Of a stretch of 64,000 nt of DNA, positions 40,894 to 50,116 are shown in pieces. Each line of letters begins with the position of its first letter. The stretch's first letter is position 1. The DNA is taken from NCBI GenBank assembly GCA_029257435.1, contig JARIBI010000035.1:1-64000 (forward strand), given 5' to 3'. This DNA is from Sporosarcina sp. Lineage in GTDB: Bacteria > Bacillota > Bacilli > Bacillales_A > Planococcaceae. A model generated the notes under the pieces. That model did not search any database and was not told the origin of the DNA. It saw only the letters and a list, made by a program, of their open reading frames with translations. A program made the position numbers and the translations under genes.

Positions 40894-43800
40894 TTGTTTG
40901 GAATGGTCGCTGACAAGTTACTAGCCGTTGTCGAAACTATATTCTTATGGGCATATAAAGGGTTAATTGAGCCTTTCGCAGATTTAAGAACTGTGAAAAT
41001 GCTGATTTACGGTGTCACAGAAAAGGACAAGGCAATATGGGGAACCTTCAGGCCGGAAGATTTAGTGAACGTCTTAGGTCCTCTCTATTACACAATGATG
41101 ATATTATCCGGGTTTCTTTTAGTTTCATTAATTGTTGTAAATGGTATCAATATTGCAGGTGCTCCACTAAACCCAGCAAAACGAAATGAGACGATAGACT
41201 TTTTGAAAAATTTGGTTTTGGTCGGTCTCTTATTAGGCAATTTACCAACACTCTATGATCTGGTTTACCAGATAAACAGTGGAATTGTGCAAGTATTTTC
41301 AGCTGCCTATGATTCAGATGCATTTACGAAATATGAAAGCTTTGAAATTGAAGTAACTCCAGGAGAACCAGTTAGTGGTTTGTTAGGGTTGATACTCATA
41401 TCCCTTGTGATGTTAGGACTTACACTTTGGGCGAACTTTTACTACTTCATGAGAAAGGTTACCTTGATCATTCTTATGGCAATGGGACCAATCATGATTG
41501 TATGTATGCTCTCCAACCGCTTCAGAGGATTAACTGCTAGTTGGATGAAAGAGTTCATTGGTTCGGTTTTTGTTCAATCAATTCATGCTTTTACATTTTG
41601 GACAGTCACGATGATTTCTACAACGGAAACCAGTATGATTTCAAGCGTAATTGTCTACATCATTTTCATTCCGATTGCAGAATCAATTCGTAAGTTACTC
41701 TCTATGGGTGGCGATATGCAAGGCGGACTGAACAAAGCAGGCGCGATGTTAGGTATGGCGGGACTCTCTGCTATGTACGGTTCTGTGAAAGGTGCTGTAC
41801 AAGACAAAAGTGTAATGAGTGCTTTGAAAGGTGCTTATACCGGCGCTAAGAATTCAACAAGTGGTAAAGATGGCAAAGGTGGAGAAGGTTCAGACGATCT
41901 GAAGTCTATGAACGTTGGAGCAAAAGCTGGTGGAGATGATGGGACAACACCTGGCGGTTCAAGGATGCTTAAACATGGCGATATTGCTGGACGTATGGGA
42001 AAAGCCGCCCTTGGTATCGCAGGAGCAGTTGCAGGTTCACCTCTTGGTCCGATAGGCTCAACAGTCGGTGCATCTGCTGGATTCGCAGCGGGTGGTGCAG
42101 TTGGTGGGTTAGCTGGTCGAATGACGGGCGCAGCCGGCGAAGGCATTGTTAGCCGATTCGGTAAAGGAAAAGACGCTATGAATGCTTTAAAGTCGAGCAA
42201 CAATCTAGAAGATTCCCTAGCGTCAGAACTTGCAGATCGAAATACCGCCAGCTGGGCAGATGAACATGGTGAATCGGTAAAAGCAGGGTTAAGAGAACGA
42301 TTCCCAGACGCATCAGAAAGTGAAATAGAAAGTAAGTTCCAAGCCGCTAAAGATGCAAAGCGGGATGCTTTTCATAGTGAAGCAAAAGGTGAATATAACA
42401 ACGCACTTGCGAATGGGGTAAATAAAGCTCCAGGTTCGGATCTCGTTAATGCATCTTCTCGGGCAATGACGGATAGTTGGGCAAGTCAAAATCAAGGTGC
42501 GTTTAACGACGAATATGCTTTGAATCATCCGCAAATGCCTGGTGAATCGACTGAAAGTTATCAAGCTAGACGTGCAGAAGCATTTAATGCTAAAAAAGCT
42601 GATATACACAACGGTTTCAAGAGTGCAGGGCAAAGTTTTGTGGATACACATGGAGCAGATGGTCAAGAGCCACTATCCAAAGTGGACTTTATGAATCATA
42701 TGAAAGGGCAAGCAATCAAAGTTGTGGGTGAGGATCAAGCTGATCTAGTTGTAAGTGCAGGGCAAATGGGTGTTGACCATGTGACCGCTGCCTCTATGAT
42801 AGATGGCAAAGGGAAACCCAATGTTCCATTCCTAGCAAGTGGACTCGCAAACGCGAAAACGTCATCAATGAAAAATTCATTTGTAGAAGGTCAAAAAGCA
42901 CAAGGAATTAGTGAGCAAGCGGCAAAGCTAGATTGGAATACAAATCACCATGTTCCAACGCATACTCAAAACTTAGAAAACTATACAAGTGCGATAGAAA
43001 ACGCAAGTCAAGCACCATCTGGCTTCATGAGCATTAATCCTGATTCTAGCAAATATACAAACTTTGCGAAAAAATCAGCTGCCTTCATAGGAGGAGCTTC
43101 TGGTATATCAGGAGGACAACAAGCAATTAAGAATGGATATCAAGCTGTATTGACTGGCTCACAAGCCGCTTCTGCTTCTGCAATGCTAACGGAGGGTGCA
43201 GTACCAAAAGCAATGGCATTTGTGAAAAGCGGAGTGGGAACAACAATTGCTACTCATGCGGCTCAACAAGGTGGAGCTGTACAGGCACAACAAGACTTCC
43301 AGAATGTAGCCGGATTTGCTGGTGGAGTTATATTGGGCGCTGGCGGATATCGAGTGGCTAAAAAATTGGCATCTACAGCATCTCCATATCGAAAAGCAAC
43401 ACAACAAGAAACACATACTCCGGGTGAAGTAATGCAAATGGCTCGGACAGTTACAGATTCAAATGGAAATGTTCAGGTGGCACCAGGGGCAATTCGTCAG
43501 GTAATCACTCCGACTAGTTCTCATATTGAAGTCCAAACAAAGGGCGGGGAGCGACAAATTGTTTCGAGAATGGGTTCTGGGCATAGTGGCATGAAAAAAG
43601 GAGAAACAGTTTATCAGGATCTCACGGTTCAAGACGGTCAACTCGTATCAAATTCCCCCGCTACATATCGTTTAGATAGTGCAGGAGGAAGGGCGGCTTC
43701 GAACGTTGTAACATCTAGCAATCCAGCTCGATTGTTAGCAGATGATCGTGGACGTGGTCACAGTCCGGTAGCACCAAAGCACGTTCCAGTCTTTAGTCAA

Positions 43801-44232
43801 GCTGTTGATTCAGGTAAGTTCTATACTCAAGATTTAGCTGCTCAAGGATTTGATAATGTTCAAGTGGTTATTGACAAGCAACAACAATTTGTAACTGGAC
43901 AAAAGGACGGACAGACTTACCGAGTTTCACAAATTTTCTCGGGGGATGCCAGAATGGGTACTGAAGAAACTGTTCAAATACCGGTTACTGTATCAGACAA
44001 TCAGTTAAGACCAACTTCTTACGGGCGTTCTCAAGTAGGTGTCAGTGCTACCGTTACAGCCAATGGTACATCATCAGAGGAACAACCATATTTCTCTACA
44101 AAGAGCACAGATGGTTTAATTTCAGACATTAACGAGCTGATTGAGTCTAAGCACTTTGATAGAGCAAGTCGTTCTGTAAACGCGCGACAAGAATTGGACC
44201 GTGTTAGAAGAAATCAAGGATTCCTGGGGTGA
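40894..44232 (+). CDS. virB6: VirB6/TrbL-like polytopic protein with very long hydrophilic tail
   Basis: This 1112-residue protein starts at TTG after GGGAGGGCTTTG. About six membrane helices lie in residues 1-290 (for example YYTMMILSGFLLVSLIVVNG, LLGLILISLVMLGLTLWANFYYF, VTLIILMAMGPIMIVCML), the VirB6/TrbL core. The next 800 residues are Gly/Ala-rich, then polar, with segments that look like glycine-zipper stretches (AALGIAGAVAGSPLGPIGSTVG). Long tails of this kind occur in Gram-positive VirB6 homologs and may extend into the wall or contact recipients; the role here is unknown. Confidence 0.82.
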   Translation: MFGMVADKLLAVVETIFLWAYKGLIEPFADLRTVKMLIYGVTEKDKAIWGTFRPEDLVNVLGPLYYTMMILSGFLLVSLIVVNGINIAGAPLNPAKRNETIDFLKNLVLVGLLLGNLPTLYDLVYQINSGIVQVFSAAYDSDAFTKYESFEIEVTPGEPVSGLLGLILISLVMLGLTLWANFYYFMRKVTLIILMAMGPIMIVCMLSNRFRGLTASWMKEFIGSVFVQSIHAFTFWTVTMISTTETSMISSVIVYIIFIPIAESIRKLLSMGGDMQGGLNKAGAMLGMAGLSAMYGSVKGAVQDKSVMSALKGAYTGAKNSTSGKDGKGGEGSDDLKSMNVGAKAGGDDGTTPGGSRMLKHGDIAGRMGKAALGIAGAVAGSPLGPIGSTVGASAGFAAGGAVGGLAGRMTGAAGEGIVSRFGKGKDAMNALKSSNNLEDSLASELADRNTASWADEHGESVKAGLRERFPDASESEIESKFQAAKDAKRDAFHSEAKGEYNNALANGVNKAPGSDLVNASSRAMTDSWASQNQGAFNDEYALNHPQMPGESTESYQARRAEAFNAKKADIHNGFKSAGQSFVDTHGADGQEPLSKVDFMNHMKGQAIKVVGEDQADLVVSAGQMGVDHVTAASMIDGKGKPNVPFLASGLANAKTSSMKNSFVEGQKAQGISEQAAKLDWNTNHHVPTHTQNLENYTSAIENASQAPSGFMSINPDSSKYTNFAKKSAAFIGGASGISGGQQAIKNGYQAVLTGSQAASASAMLTEGAVPKAMAFVKSGVGTTIATHAAQQGGAVQAQQDFQNVAGFAGGVILGAGGYRVAKKLASTASPYRKATQQETHTPGEVMQMARTVTDSNGNVQVAPGAIRQVITPTSSHIEVQTKGGERQIVSRMGSGHSGMKKGETVYQDLTVQDGQLVSNSPATYRLDSAGGRAASNVVTSSNPARLLADDRGRGHSPVAPKHVPVFSQAVDSGKFYTQDLAAQGFDNVQVVIDKQQQFVTGQKDGQTYRVSQIFSGDARMGTEETVQIPVTVSDNQLRPTSYGRSQVGVSATVTANGTSSEEQPYFSTKSTDGLISDINELIESKHFDRASRSVNARQELDRVRRNQGFLG

Positions 44233-44238
44233 TGATGA

Positions 44239-46113
44239 ATGCCCAATAATTACAATGAAGAAGAACAGCAACCGAAAAAAGAGTCCCTCGTAAAGAAGAA
44301 GGGTAAAAAGTTACTACGTGATAAAGCTTTAAAATTAGGCAAGAAAGCTGGGAAAGCGGCGGCAAAAGCAGCCGCTCACGCTCTCTTGGGTGTAGGTAAA
44401 GCACTCCTAGGCTTGTTAGCGGGTGTAGGAGCTCCTGTACTAATAGGAGTTGCAATTGTTGTGCTTCTAATTCTCGTGATTTTCATAGCAACCTCTTTAT
44501 TATTTAGTAACGATCCAGATTCGCTAGATGCGGATGGTAAAGAACTAAGAAAATATATCACGGAACTGGCCGACGCTAGTGTTGATATGTCTAAGCTTGA
44601 AGAAGTACCATATCGTTTGCCGGAGGATTTAATAATCGCAGCAATGCAAATATATGACTCTGACAGTACAGTGGAAACTAAAAATGCGGCTAAAGAGTTA
44701 GCGGAAGCACTTCGCCCAATATTCACATATGAAGTTAGAAAAGGTGAAACGGTTTCAATTACAACTACCTGTGTTGCAGATAAATGTTCAGATGTAACAA
44801 CTACCCAGGAGTATTCAGTTAATATGCTGACGCGTGTTGAAGCGTGGGATCGAATTGGAGTTGCTGAAGTAGTAAGTCAAAAAACGGAATGGGAATCAGC
44901 TGGAACAAGCTCTAGCGTTAATGATAAAGGGGAAACGATTACTTCTACCACTAAGACACAATCTGATTTCATCTATGCCTCCCTGGATGATACAATCGAT
45001 TATACTTTATATGAACGTGCGCTCTCTGCAGAACCATTCGATTATGGCGTTGAGAGTAAAAAGGCTGTTGAAGCAATCTATCAGATAGCAGATGGATTAA
45101 TTATGTATACCGAATGGCTTAATGGGGACACATTGACTGGCGGCGGCTTTGATGGAACAATCACACCAGGCTCAGGAGTACCTTTGGAATACATGCCAAT
45201 TTATTTAGCAGCTGAAAAGAAATATGGAGTCGATTGGTATTACCTTGCTGCGTTTCATTTTGTAGAAACAGCTTTCTCTACAATCAGTCCGATGCTTTCT
45301 AGTGTGGGTGCTGAAGGGCATATGCAGTTTATGCCTTGTACATTTGTTGGTTGGGGCTACCCTGGCTGTAAAGGAAGTAATGGAGGCACATATATTCCCG
45401 ATACAGTGAAGCATAGTCCAGCTATGATTAAAAAGTATGGTGGTCAAGGAGTAGATGGTGATGGTGATGGGAAGGCGGATCCATTCAACTTAACAGATGC
45501 CATATTCTCGGCCGCCAACCTTTTGAAAATTAACGGTTTTCTAGATAATCCAAATGGTGCCATCTTCAAGTACAATCACGCTGATTGGTATGTAGATAAA
45601 ATTAATAAGAAAGCAAAAGAATTTAAAGAGGGTGCTACATATATGCCGGGCGATGTTACACCAAGTGGCGGATTTATTAGACCCGCAGCTGGAAGGGTCA
45701 GTTCAAAGTTTGGACCTCGTTATATAAACGGAAAGGAAGGTACTTTTCATTATGGTACCGATATTGCAAATAGTTTTGATACACCAGTTGTCGCTATGGC
45801 AAGTGGACAAGTTGTTAAGGTAAAAACAGGTTGCCCAAGAATAGGTGGAGTGCGAGACAAATGTGGCGGTGGATGGGGGAATCATGTAATGATACGTCAT
45901 ACTGTCCAAGGGAAAGTCTACGATGCTGTTTATGCCCATTTTACAAAGCCTACAGTTGCTTTGGGGCAGAATGTGCAACAAGGACAACTGGTTGGATTGA
46001 TGGGGATGTCAGGCACGGTCACGGGCGAACATACTCATATAGAACTATATAATGGACCTTTCAAAAAGTACGGGGTTAACAATTTAAACCCCCAAAATTA
46101 CATTCCATTCTAG
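44239..46113 (+). CDS. Bifunctional wall hydrolase: SLT-type transglycosylase plus M23 peptidase
   Basis: This 624-residue protein starts with a Lys/Ala-rich segment and a membrane helix (residues ~60-90, VGAPVLIGVAIVVLLILVIF). After a spacer comes a lytic transglycosylase domain (~314-400, YMPIYLAAEKKYGVDWYYLA, then FVETAF and GAEGHMQFMP). The C-terminus is an M23 endopeptidase (~487-614) with the zinc ligands in FHYGTDIA and HTHIELY. It should open the peptidoglycan for the secretion channel, as VirB1/TraG-type hydrolases do. It follows virB6 by six bases. Confidence 0.9.
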   Translation: MPNNYNEEEQQPKKESLVKKKGKKLLRDKALKLGKKAGKAAAKAAAHALLGVGKALLGLLAGVGAPVLIGVAIVVLLILVIFIATSLLFSNDPDSLDADGKELRKYITELADASVDMSKLEEVPYRLPEDLIIAAMQIYDSDSTVETKNAAKELAEALRPIFTYEVRKGETVSITTTCVADKCSDVTTTQEYSVNMLTRVEAWDRIGVAEVVSQKTEWESAGTSSSVNDKGETITSTTKTQSDFIYASLDDTIDYTLYERALSAEPFDYGVESKKAVEAIYQIADGLIMYTEWLNGDTLTGGGFDGTITPGSGVPLEYMPIYLAAEKKYGVDWYYLAAFHFVETAFSTISPMLSSVGAEGHMQFMPCTFVGWGYPGCKGSNGGTYIPDTVKHSPAMIKKYGGQGVDGDGDGKADPFNLTDAIFSAANLLKINGFLDNPNGAIFKYNHADWYVDKINKKAKEFKEGATYMPGDVTPSGGFIRPAAGRVSSKFGPRYINGKEGTFHYGTDIANSFDTPVVAMASGQVVKVKTGCPRIGGVRDKCGGGWGNHVMIRHTVQGKVYDAVYAHFTKPTVALGQNVQQGQLVGLMGMSGTVTGEHTHIELYNGPFKKYGVNNLNPQNYIPF

Positions 46114-46125
46114 TAGGTGCATAGC

Positions 46126-46776
46126 ATGAAGAAACGCATAGTCGTAATTGGTTCTATCATTATCGTATTAGGGCTATTGCTATTTTTAGCATATAGTAAA
46201 GAACCATTCTTGAAAGATTCAGTAGTAGATACAAAAGTGAATGAGTTGACCAGTCAAAAGGAATTTGAGGCTAACATTCTGGATACAGAAACAAACCTTG
46301 AAACGATGCGAAACTTTATTGCAGACCGACTTCCAGAAAGTAACGTGTTGTTAGATTTCGACTTAGAAGAAATTGAACCCGATGATGTAACTAGCATAGA
46401 ACTTCAGGAAGAACTTTTTTCGATGTTTTCTACTGCTCTGTTAACTCAAGACATAGATCTCTTATCAGCAGTCGTTACAGGGGAGGCGATTCGGGAATTA
46501 TGGGGGAAAGAAGAAAATATCGAGGAGAATCTAAAAAAATTAGATGAAACCGTAGTAGCCCTTAGTAGAGATGGCTTGTATGAGAAGTTATCCTATCAAC
46601 TAAATGCTATTCAGAAGGATACAGATAAACGTGATGGAACGATGAACCTTTCCTATAAGGATGGAGTTGTTATGAAGATTCCATTTGAAATCGAGTTGGT
46701 GGATGGTCGAGAAATACCATACTATCTGTTCAATACATCGATTAAGGAAATGCTTTCTGTAATTCAAAATCAATAG
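46126..46776 (+). CDS. VirB8-like or accessory membrane protein of the secretion operon
   Basis: This 216-residue protein has a basic start, one membrane helix (IVVIGSIIIVLGLLLFLAY) and an extracytoplasmic domain of about 190 residues (TALLTQDIDLLSAVVTGEAI ... VVMKIPFEIELVDGREIPYY). Size and topology fit the VirB8/TcpC group, although sequence alone does not prove it. ATG at 46126 (TAGGTG six bases upstream); a GTG nine bases earlier is possible. Last gene of the operon, followed by a terminator. Confidence 0.55.
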   Translation: MKKRIVVIGSIIIVLGLLLFLAYSKEPFLKDSVVDTKVNELTSQKEFEANILDTETNLETMRNFIADRLPESNVLLDFDLEEIEPDDVTSIELQEELFSMFSTALLTQDIDLLSAVVTGEAIRELWGKEENIEENLKKLDETVVALSRDGLYEKLSYQLNAIQKDTDKRDGTMNLSYKDGVVMKIPFEIELVDGREIPYYLFNTSIKEMLSVIQNQ

Positions 46777-46777
46777 G

Positions 46778-46816
46778 AAAAAGAGGACTGGCTATTAGTA
46801 GCTCGTCCTCTTTTTA
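46778..46816. terminator. Bidirectional terminator closing the secretion operon
   Basis: AAAAAGAGGAC/GTCCTCTTTTT with an inner GGCTA/TAGC pairing, between convergent genes. Confidence 0.88.
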
Positions 46817-47362
46817 CATTCTATAAAGTTCATATTTCATCTTCTTCCAGCTACCGAAACGTCTGATAATTGTTTTTGCATTTGGAATATCTGTGTTTGT
46901 TTCGCTAAGTCTGTTCCATGCACGTACTGTTGGCGGTATCGTTGGGAAATTGGACTTAATTAACTGCTTCAATACATCGTCACTATAACCATAGGTTTTG
47001 CCTGTATGTTTAGCAATTTCGTTTTGACCAAGTCGTTGTAAGAAAACATGATATCGCGGTAAGTTGTTCGCGAGCGCAAATTCATCCCATTTTAAATTAG
47101 TTGTAAAATGGTCTTTGTACTGTTTCAAGAATTCAATCAGCCTAGCATCATCGTACAATTGACCGCGTCCTCGTTCAACTATAGGAAGTCCTAACCTTTC
47201 TTTTAATGCGTTCCAGCTACCAAAGTAGCTGATAAAGGTCTGAGAGTGGGGAAGGTTTTTATTTTTCCTGTATTCGTCCCATTGTTTCGTACTCGTAATT
47301 TGTTCTATATGTTGTTTTGCAATCAGAAGAAGAGTGTCTTTCGTGTATTTCACGTAGTTCAT
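46814..47362 (-). CDS. Homing-endonuclease-associated repeat protein
   Basis: This 182-residue protein is made of about three copies of a short repeat: TKQWDEYRKNKNLPHSQTF then YFGSWNALKERLGLP, NLKWDEFALANNLPRYHVF, and FPTIPPTVRAWNRLSE then RRFGSWKKMKYEL. This W-x-E-Y...FGSWN pattern is that of the HNH/homing-endonuclease-associated repeat, a small DNA-binding unit. No nuclease motif is present. It follows the membrane-protein gene by 11 bases. Confidence 0.7.
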   Translation of the reverse strand: MNYVKYTKDTLLLIAKQHIEQITSTKQWDEYRKNKNLPHSQTFISYFGSWNALKERLGLPIVERGRGQLYDDARLIEFLKQYKDHFTTNLKWDEFALANNLPRYHVFLQRLGQNEIAKHTGKTYGYSDDVLKQLIKSNFPTIPPTVRAWNRLSETNTDIPNAKTIIRRFGSWKKMKYELYRM

Positions 47363-47372
47363 CGCTCCATTC

Positions 47373-48596
47373 TTATAGACCGTAGCCTAGATCAAACTTT
47401 TTTAATTGGATGGCTCTATAATCTTGATTGACTTCTTTGAAGTATTGTTCACATTCCTGAACGTCCGCTGCATATAAAGAGTAAAATACATCTGCATTTG
47501 GTATGTTTTTGACTTCTTTTGAAATTGCAGATTCTATATCGGTATTGACTTCATAAGGGAAGACGCGTGGAATGAAGTACAACATCGTATGAGCAATTTT
47601 ATTCCATTTAAAAACATCGGTTCTTTGCGAAACATTATCTTGTAATTCTTTGAAGTCTAGATGGTTACATCCCATGCTGTGTCGAATGAAAGATAAGTTT
47701 TGAAGAACCATTTTTGCGTTTTCTGGAATAGAAGGAACCAACTTTTGCTTATCTGCATCCCATATAAATTCGATAGGGAGGGCAGGTACGTGTAATTCCC
47801 TACTGCAATAATCGTCACTAAAACGATAACTATTTAGATTGTTAAATTTGTAAATGACACTGTACGGTCGCATCGGTATATACTCCGCACATTGTGATGC
47901 GAATATAGGTAGTGGGTTAGGGAATAAGATATAATTTTGTTTCTTAGAAATGCAATATCCAATCGCCCAATTCCGATCCGTTTCAATGGAAAGAACCGCT
48001 CTGTTTAAAAGAGATTCTAATTTTCTACCGTAGACGTATTGAATTTCATCCCCGTGTCGTTTACGTTGCTCTGCGTACAGCTCATAGCCTTGTAGGTTCT
48101 TTTCGCTGTCTTTGTACTTTGTCAGTAAAGGACGCAATTCAGGGTCCTTCTTGTACGTAGGAATCATGCCATTCTTTACCTCATTTGATTGACGATGCTT
48201 CCAATATTCTCGGATTACAATCGGTAGAATAATGGGCGATAGAAGAATGATAACCGGTATTGCTAAGATGGTAACTCCTAAGTTGGATGAACCAAGTGTA
48301 CCGAAGATGAACATGATCATACCCACGATTATGAATCCAAGCAAAGCTAGTAGACATATAGCCAGTACAGCAGCGGCAATGTGGAGGAACGTGAAGATAG
48401 GCATATCTGAAATCATGCCATGACGCTCTGCAAACGCGACAAACCCTAGCTTCTTAAAGAGTGGATAGAACCAATCATTCCATTTCCAAGCAACAAATAT
48501 CGGTAACAGCAAGCCGATAAGACCAGCCAATCCTAAACGTTTTTGATTTTCATATTGGTGTTTTGCATTAAAGAACCAGAGTAAGTCCGTCAGCAT
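47373..48596 (-). CDS. Unrecognised protein with four membrane helices
   Basis: This 407-residue protein has two helix pairs in residues ~20-130 (AGLIGLLLPIFVAWKWNDW, FLHIAAAVLAICLLALLGFIIVGMIMFIFG, LAIPVIILLSPIILPIVI) and a soluble domain of about 270 residues with scattered aromatic and Cys residues. ATG has AAGGAGGCGCTTATT upstream. It has its own strong promoter. Location at the edge of the secretion operon suggests a surface or entry-exclusion type function, which is only a guess. Confidence 0.7.
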   Translation of the reverse strand: MLTDLLWFFNAKHQYENQKRLGLAGLIGLLLPIFVAWKWNDWFYPLFKKLGFVAFAERHGMISDMPIFTFLHIAAAVLAICLLALLGFIIVGMIMFIFGTLGSSNLGVTILAIPVIILLSPIILPIVIREYWKHRQSNEVKNGMIPTYKKDPELRPLLTKYKDSEKNLQGYELYAEQRKRHGDEIQYVYGRKLESLLNRAVLSIETDRNWAIGYCISKKQNYILFPNPLPIFASQCAEYIPMRPYSVIYKFNNLNSYRFSDDYCSRELHVPALPIEFIWDADKQKLVPSIPENAKMVLQNLSFIRHSMGCNHLDFKELQDNVSQRTDVFKWNKIAHTMLYFIPRVFPYEVNTDIESAISKEVKNIPNADVFYSLYAADVQECEQYFKEVNQDYRAIQLKKFDLGYGL

Positions 48597-48631
48597 AATA
48601 AGCGCCTCCTTATGTATAACATTATATTTAC

Positions 48632-48660
48632 ATTGTACACAAAATAATCGATAAAGTCAA
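48632..48660 (-). promoter_or_regulatory. Sigma-A promoter for the membrane-protein operon
   Basis: TTGACT (48655-48660), 17-base spacer, TACAAT (48632-48637) on the minus strand. Confidence 0.8.
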
Positions 48661-48673
48661 CAAAAGTCAAACA

Positions 48674-48703
48674 TAAAAACCGCCACTATTGAAGAGTGAC
48701 GGT
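48674..48703 (-). terminator. Terminator after the AbrB-like gene
   Basis: ACCGTCACT/AGTGGCGGT stem with one mismatch, followed by TTTTTAT on the minus strand. Confidence 0.6.
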
Positions 48704-48741
48704 ACAGGGTGATGGTGATTATAGATAGGGGAGAACAAGGG

Positions 48742-49011
48742 TTACTGTTTAGCTTTAAGAATTTCAAGTATTTGCTTTGCACCGGTTGGACTAAGTGTTA
48801 TACCTCCAGTATATTCTTCGTTCTCATTCAATACTTCTCCCGTAATCATACAGGCTTTGGCGGATGAAAACTTACGAAGAATGATAATATCATCTTCCAC
48901 AAATATTTCCATAGGAGTACCGGTATCAATACTCATTGTTCTTCTTAATTCTTTAGGGATTACAATTCGTCCCAATTCATCGACTGTACGAGACATTCCT
49001 AGAACTATCAT
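48742..49011 (-). CDS. abrB: AbrB/SpoVT-family transition-state regulator
   Basis: This 89-residue protein has the swapped-hairpin AbrB DNA-binding domain at its start (SRTVDELGRIVIPKELRRTM, IEIFVEDDIIILRK-like strands) and a short C-terminal oligomerisation part. Plasmid AbrB paralogs in Bacillus interfere with chromosomal AbrB control and regulate plasmid genes. ATG has AAGGAGTGTAAAA upstream. A palindrome in its promoter spacer suggests autoregulation. Confidence 0.88.
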   Translation of the reverse strand: MIVLGMSRTVDELGRIVIPKELRRTMSIDTGTPMEIFVEDDIIILRKFSSAKACMITGEVLNENEEYTGGITLSPTGAKQILEILKAKQ

Positions 49012-49036
49012 TTTTACACTCCTTTACTGGTTCAGC

Positions 49037-49065
49037 AGGCTAGTAGTTTTAAAACTATCAGTCAA
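49037..49065 (-). promoter_or_regulatory. abrB promoter with palindromic operator in the spacer
   Basis: TTGACT (49060-49065) and a weak -10, TAGCCT (49037-49042), flank the perfect palindrome TAGTTTTAAAACTA (49044-49057). A protein on this site would block polymerase. Confidence 0.5.
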
Positions 49066-49077
49066 TTCTTTCATCGG

Positions 49078-49182
49078 ATTCTTTATCCATTTTCTTTAAT
49101 ATCTCGCGTTGTTCATTTTGAGAAATTAGTGTATAAAACTGTTGTCTTAATAGACGAATGTCCCAACTGGTCCCTTAGACTA
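49078..49182 (-). pseudogene. Remnant of the 3' end of a tyrosine recombinase gene
   Basis: These 105 bases match 50798-50905, the end of the recombinase gene at 50777-51895, at roughly 80 percent. For example, TTCTTTATCCATTTTCTTTA and the following ATATCTCGCGTTGTTCA are identical. The frame is broken. It marks an older duplication or an integration boundary. Confidence 0.75.
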
Positions 49183-49248
49183 CCTTGAAAATCTCTTCTT
49201 TTTACTCAACTTGAAATATCCTTTCCCGTCTTATTATTTATTCTACAC

Positions 49249-49297
49249 AAAAAAACCTATAGAGTAGACTCTTTTTAAAGTGTCTACTCTATAGGTT
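49249..49297 (-). terminator. Terminator after the secreted-protein gene
   Basis: A perfect 16-bp stem (AACCTATAGAGTAGAC/GTCTACTCTATAGGTT) with seven T on the minus strand. Confidence 0.9.
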
Positions 49298-49326
49298 ACA
49301 GTTTAACGATGTAACTCTTTTTTATT

Positions 49327-49926
49327 TTATTTATACTTCACAGCAGTATAAACATTCAACTTTTTTGTTTTAGTAGTATAAATAGTTCCAAAACTAGGTT
49401 GAGTAATTTTATATCTCTCAATTTTTAAATCTGCGTACCCAGCTAATCTACTCCATTTTTTTGAATTGGCTGGTATAGTTCTAGTTACGCCTTCTGTATG
49501 GTTATGTGATACAGATACATCTCCCCATTTTGTAGTAACTTTATTGGAGTAAGTTTGTGATTCGCCTTTACTTGTTGTGTATTGACTATTCTTTTGCCAG
49601 TCTGGAGTGAATTTTGAGTAACCTAGAAATACGAATTTTTTATTTTCAGTCCCGATCAATGATTCTCCAAAAACTAGAGGCTGCATATCAGAATCTTTAT
49701 ATTTCGCGGGTTGTTCAAAAGCCTTTACGTAATTTTCCATATCGCTAAGGTTATCAAAAATTAGGATTGTTCCATCAGTTTCATGGATTTCTAGGTTGTC
49801 GTAATCCAACCGTTCAGAAAGATTAATTGGATTCTCAGTAATTGTTGATGCGGATACTAATTGGCTAGAGATAACAGAAAATAATAGAACAGCTAACAGC
49901 GAAAATAATATTTTCTTCAATTTCAT
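49327..49926 (-). CDS. Secreted protein of unknown function
   Basis: 199 residues from ATG 49926 (AAAGGAGTGAAACAA). A typical signal peptide (MKLKKILFSLLAVLLFSV, cleavage near SQLVSAS) is followed by a Ser/Thr/Lys-rich domain of predicted strands (QYTTSKGESQTYSNKV, TKWGDVSVSHNHTEG). It has no Cys after the signal. Its size, strand-rich domain and lone promoter recall small exported antimicrobial or immunity-type proteins, but I cannot name a family. It lies inside the interval bounded by the recombinase gene and its remnant. Confidence 0.75.
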   Translation of the reverse strand: MKLKKILFSLLAVLLFSVISSQLVSASTITENPINLSERLDYDNLEIHETDGTILIFDNLSDMENYVKAFEQPAKYKDSDMQPLVFGESLIGTENKKFVFLGYSKFTPDWQKNSQYTTSKGESQTYSNKVTTKWGDVSVSHNHTEGVTRTIPANSKKWSRLAGYADLKIERYKITQPSFGTIYTTKTKKLNVYTAVKYK

Positions 49927-49957
49927 TTGTTTCACTCCTTTTTTTGTAATTAAAATT

Positions 49958-49986
49958 ATTGTATAGAAAATATTACCATTAGTCAA
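49958..49986 (-). promoter_or_regulatory. Sigma-A promoter of the secreted-protein gene
   Basis: TTGACT (49981-49986), 17-base spacer, TACAAT (49958-49963) on the minus strand. Confidence 0.8.
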
Positions 49987-50116
49987 GCTGTTAATTTAAA
50001 TTATTTCAAATTTTGTGTTTTTGTAGTTTTATCTAATATTATGTTATATAATCAAAAAACCAGAGGGAACTATGCTATGGTTTTATTCGAATTTATAGGA
50101 GAGGTTAGGTATTCAA

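Noticed and set aside
41835..42203. A 122-residue Pro/Ala-rich open frame on the minus strand
   Set aside because: It is the reverse of the Gly/Ala-rich part of virB6; composition explains it.
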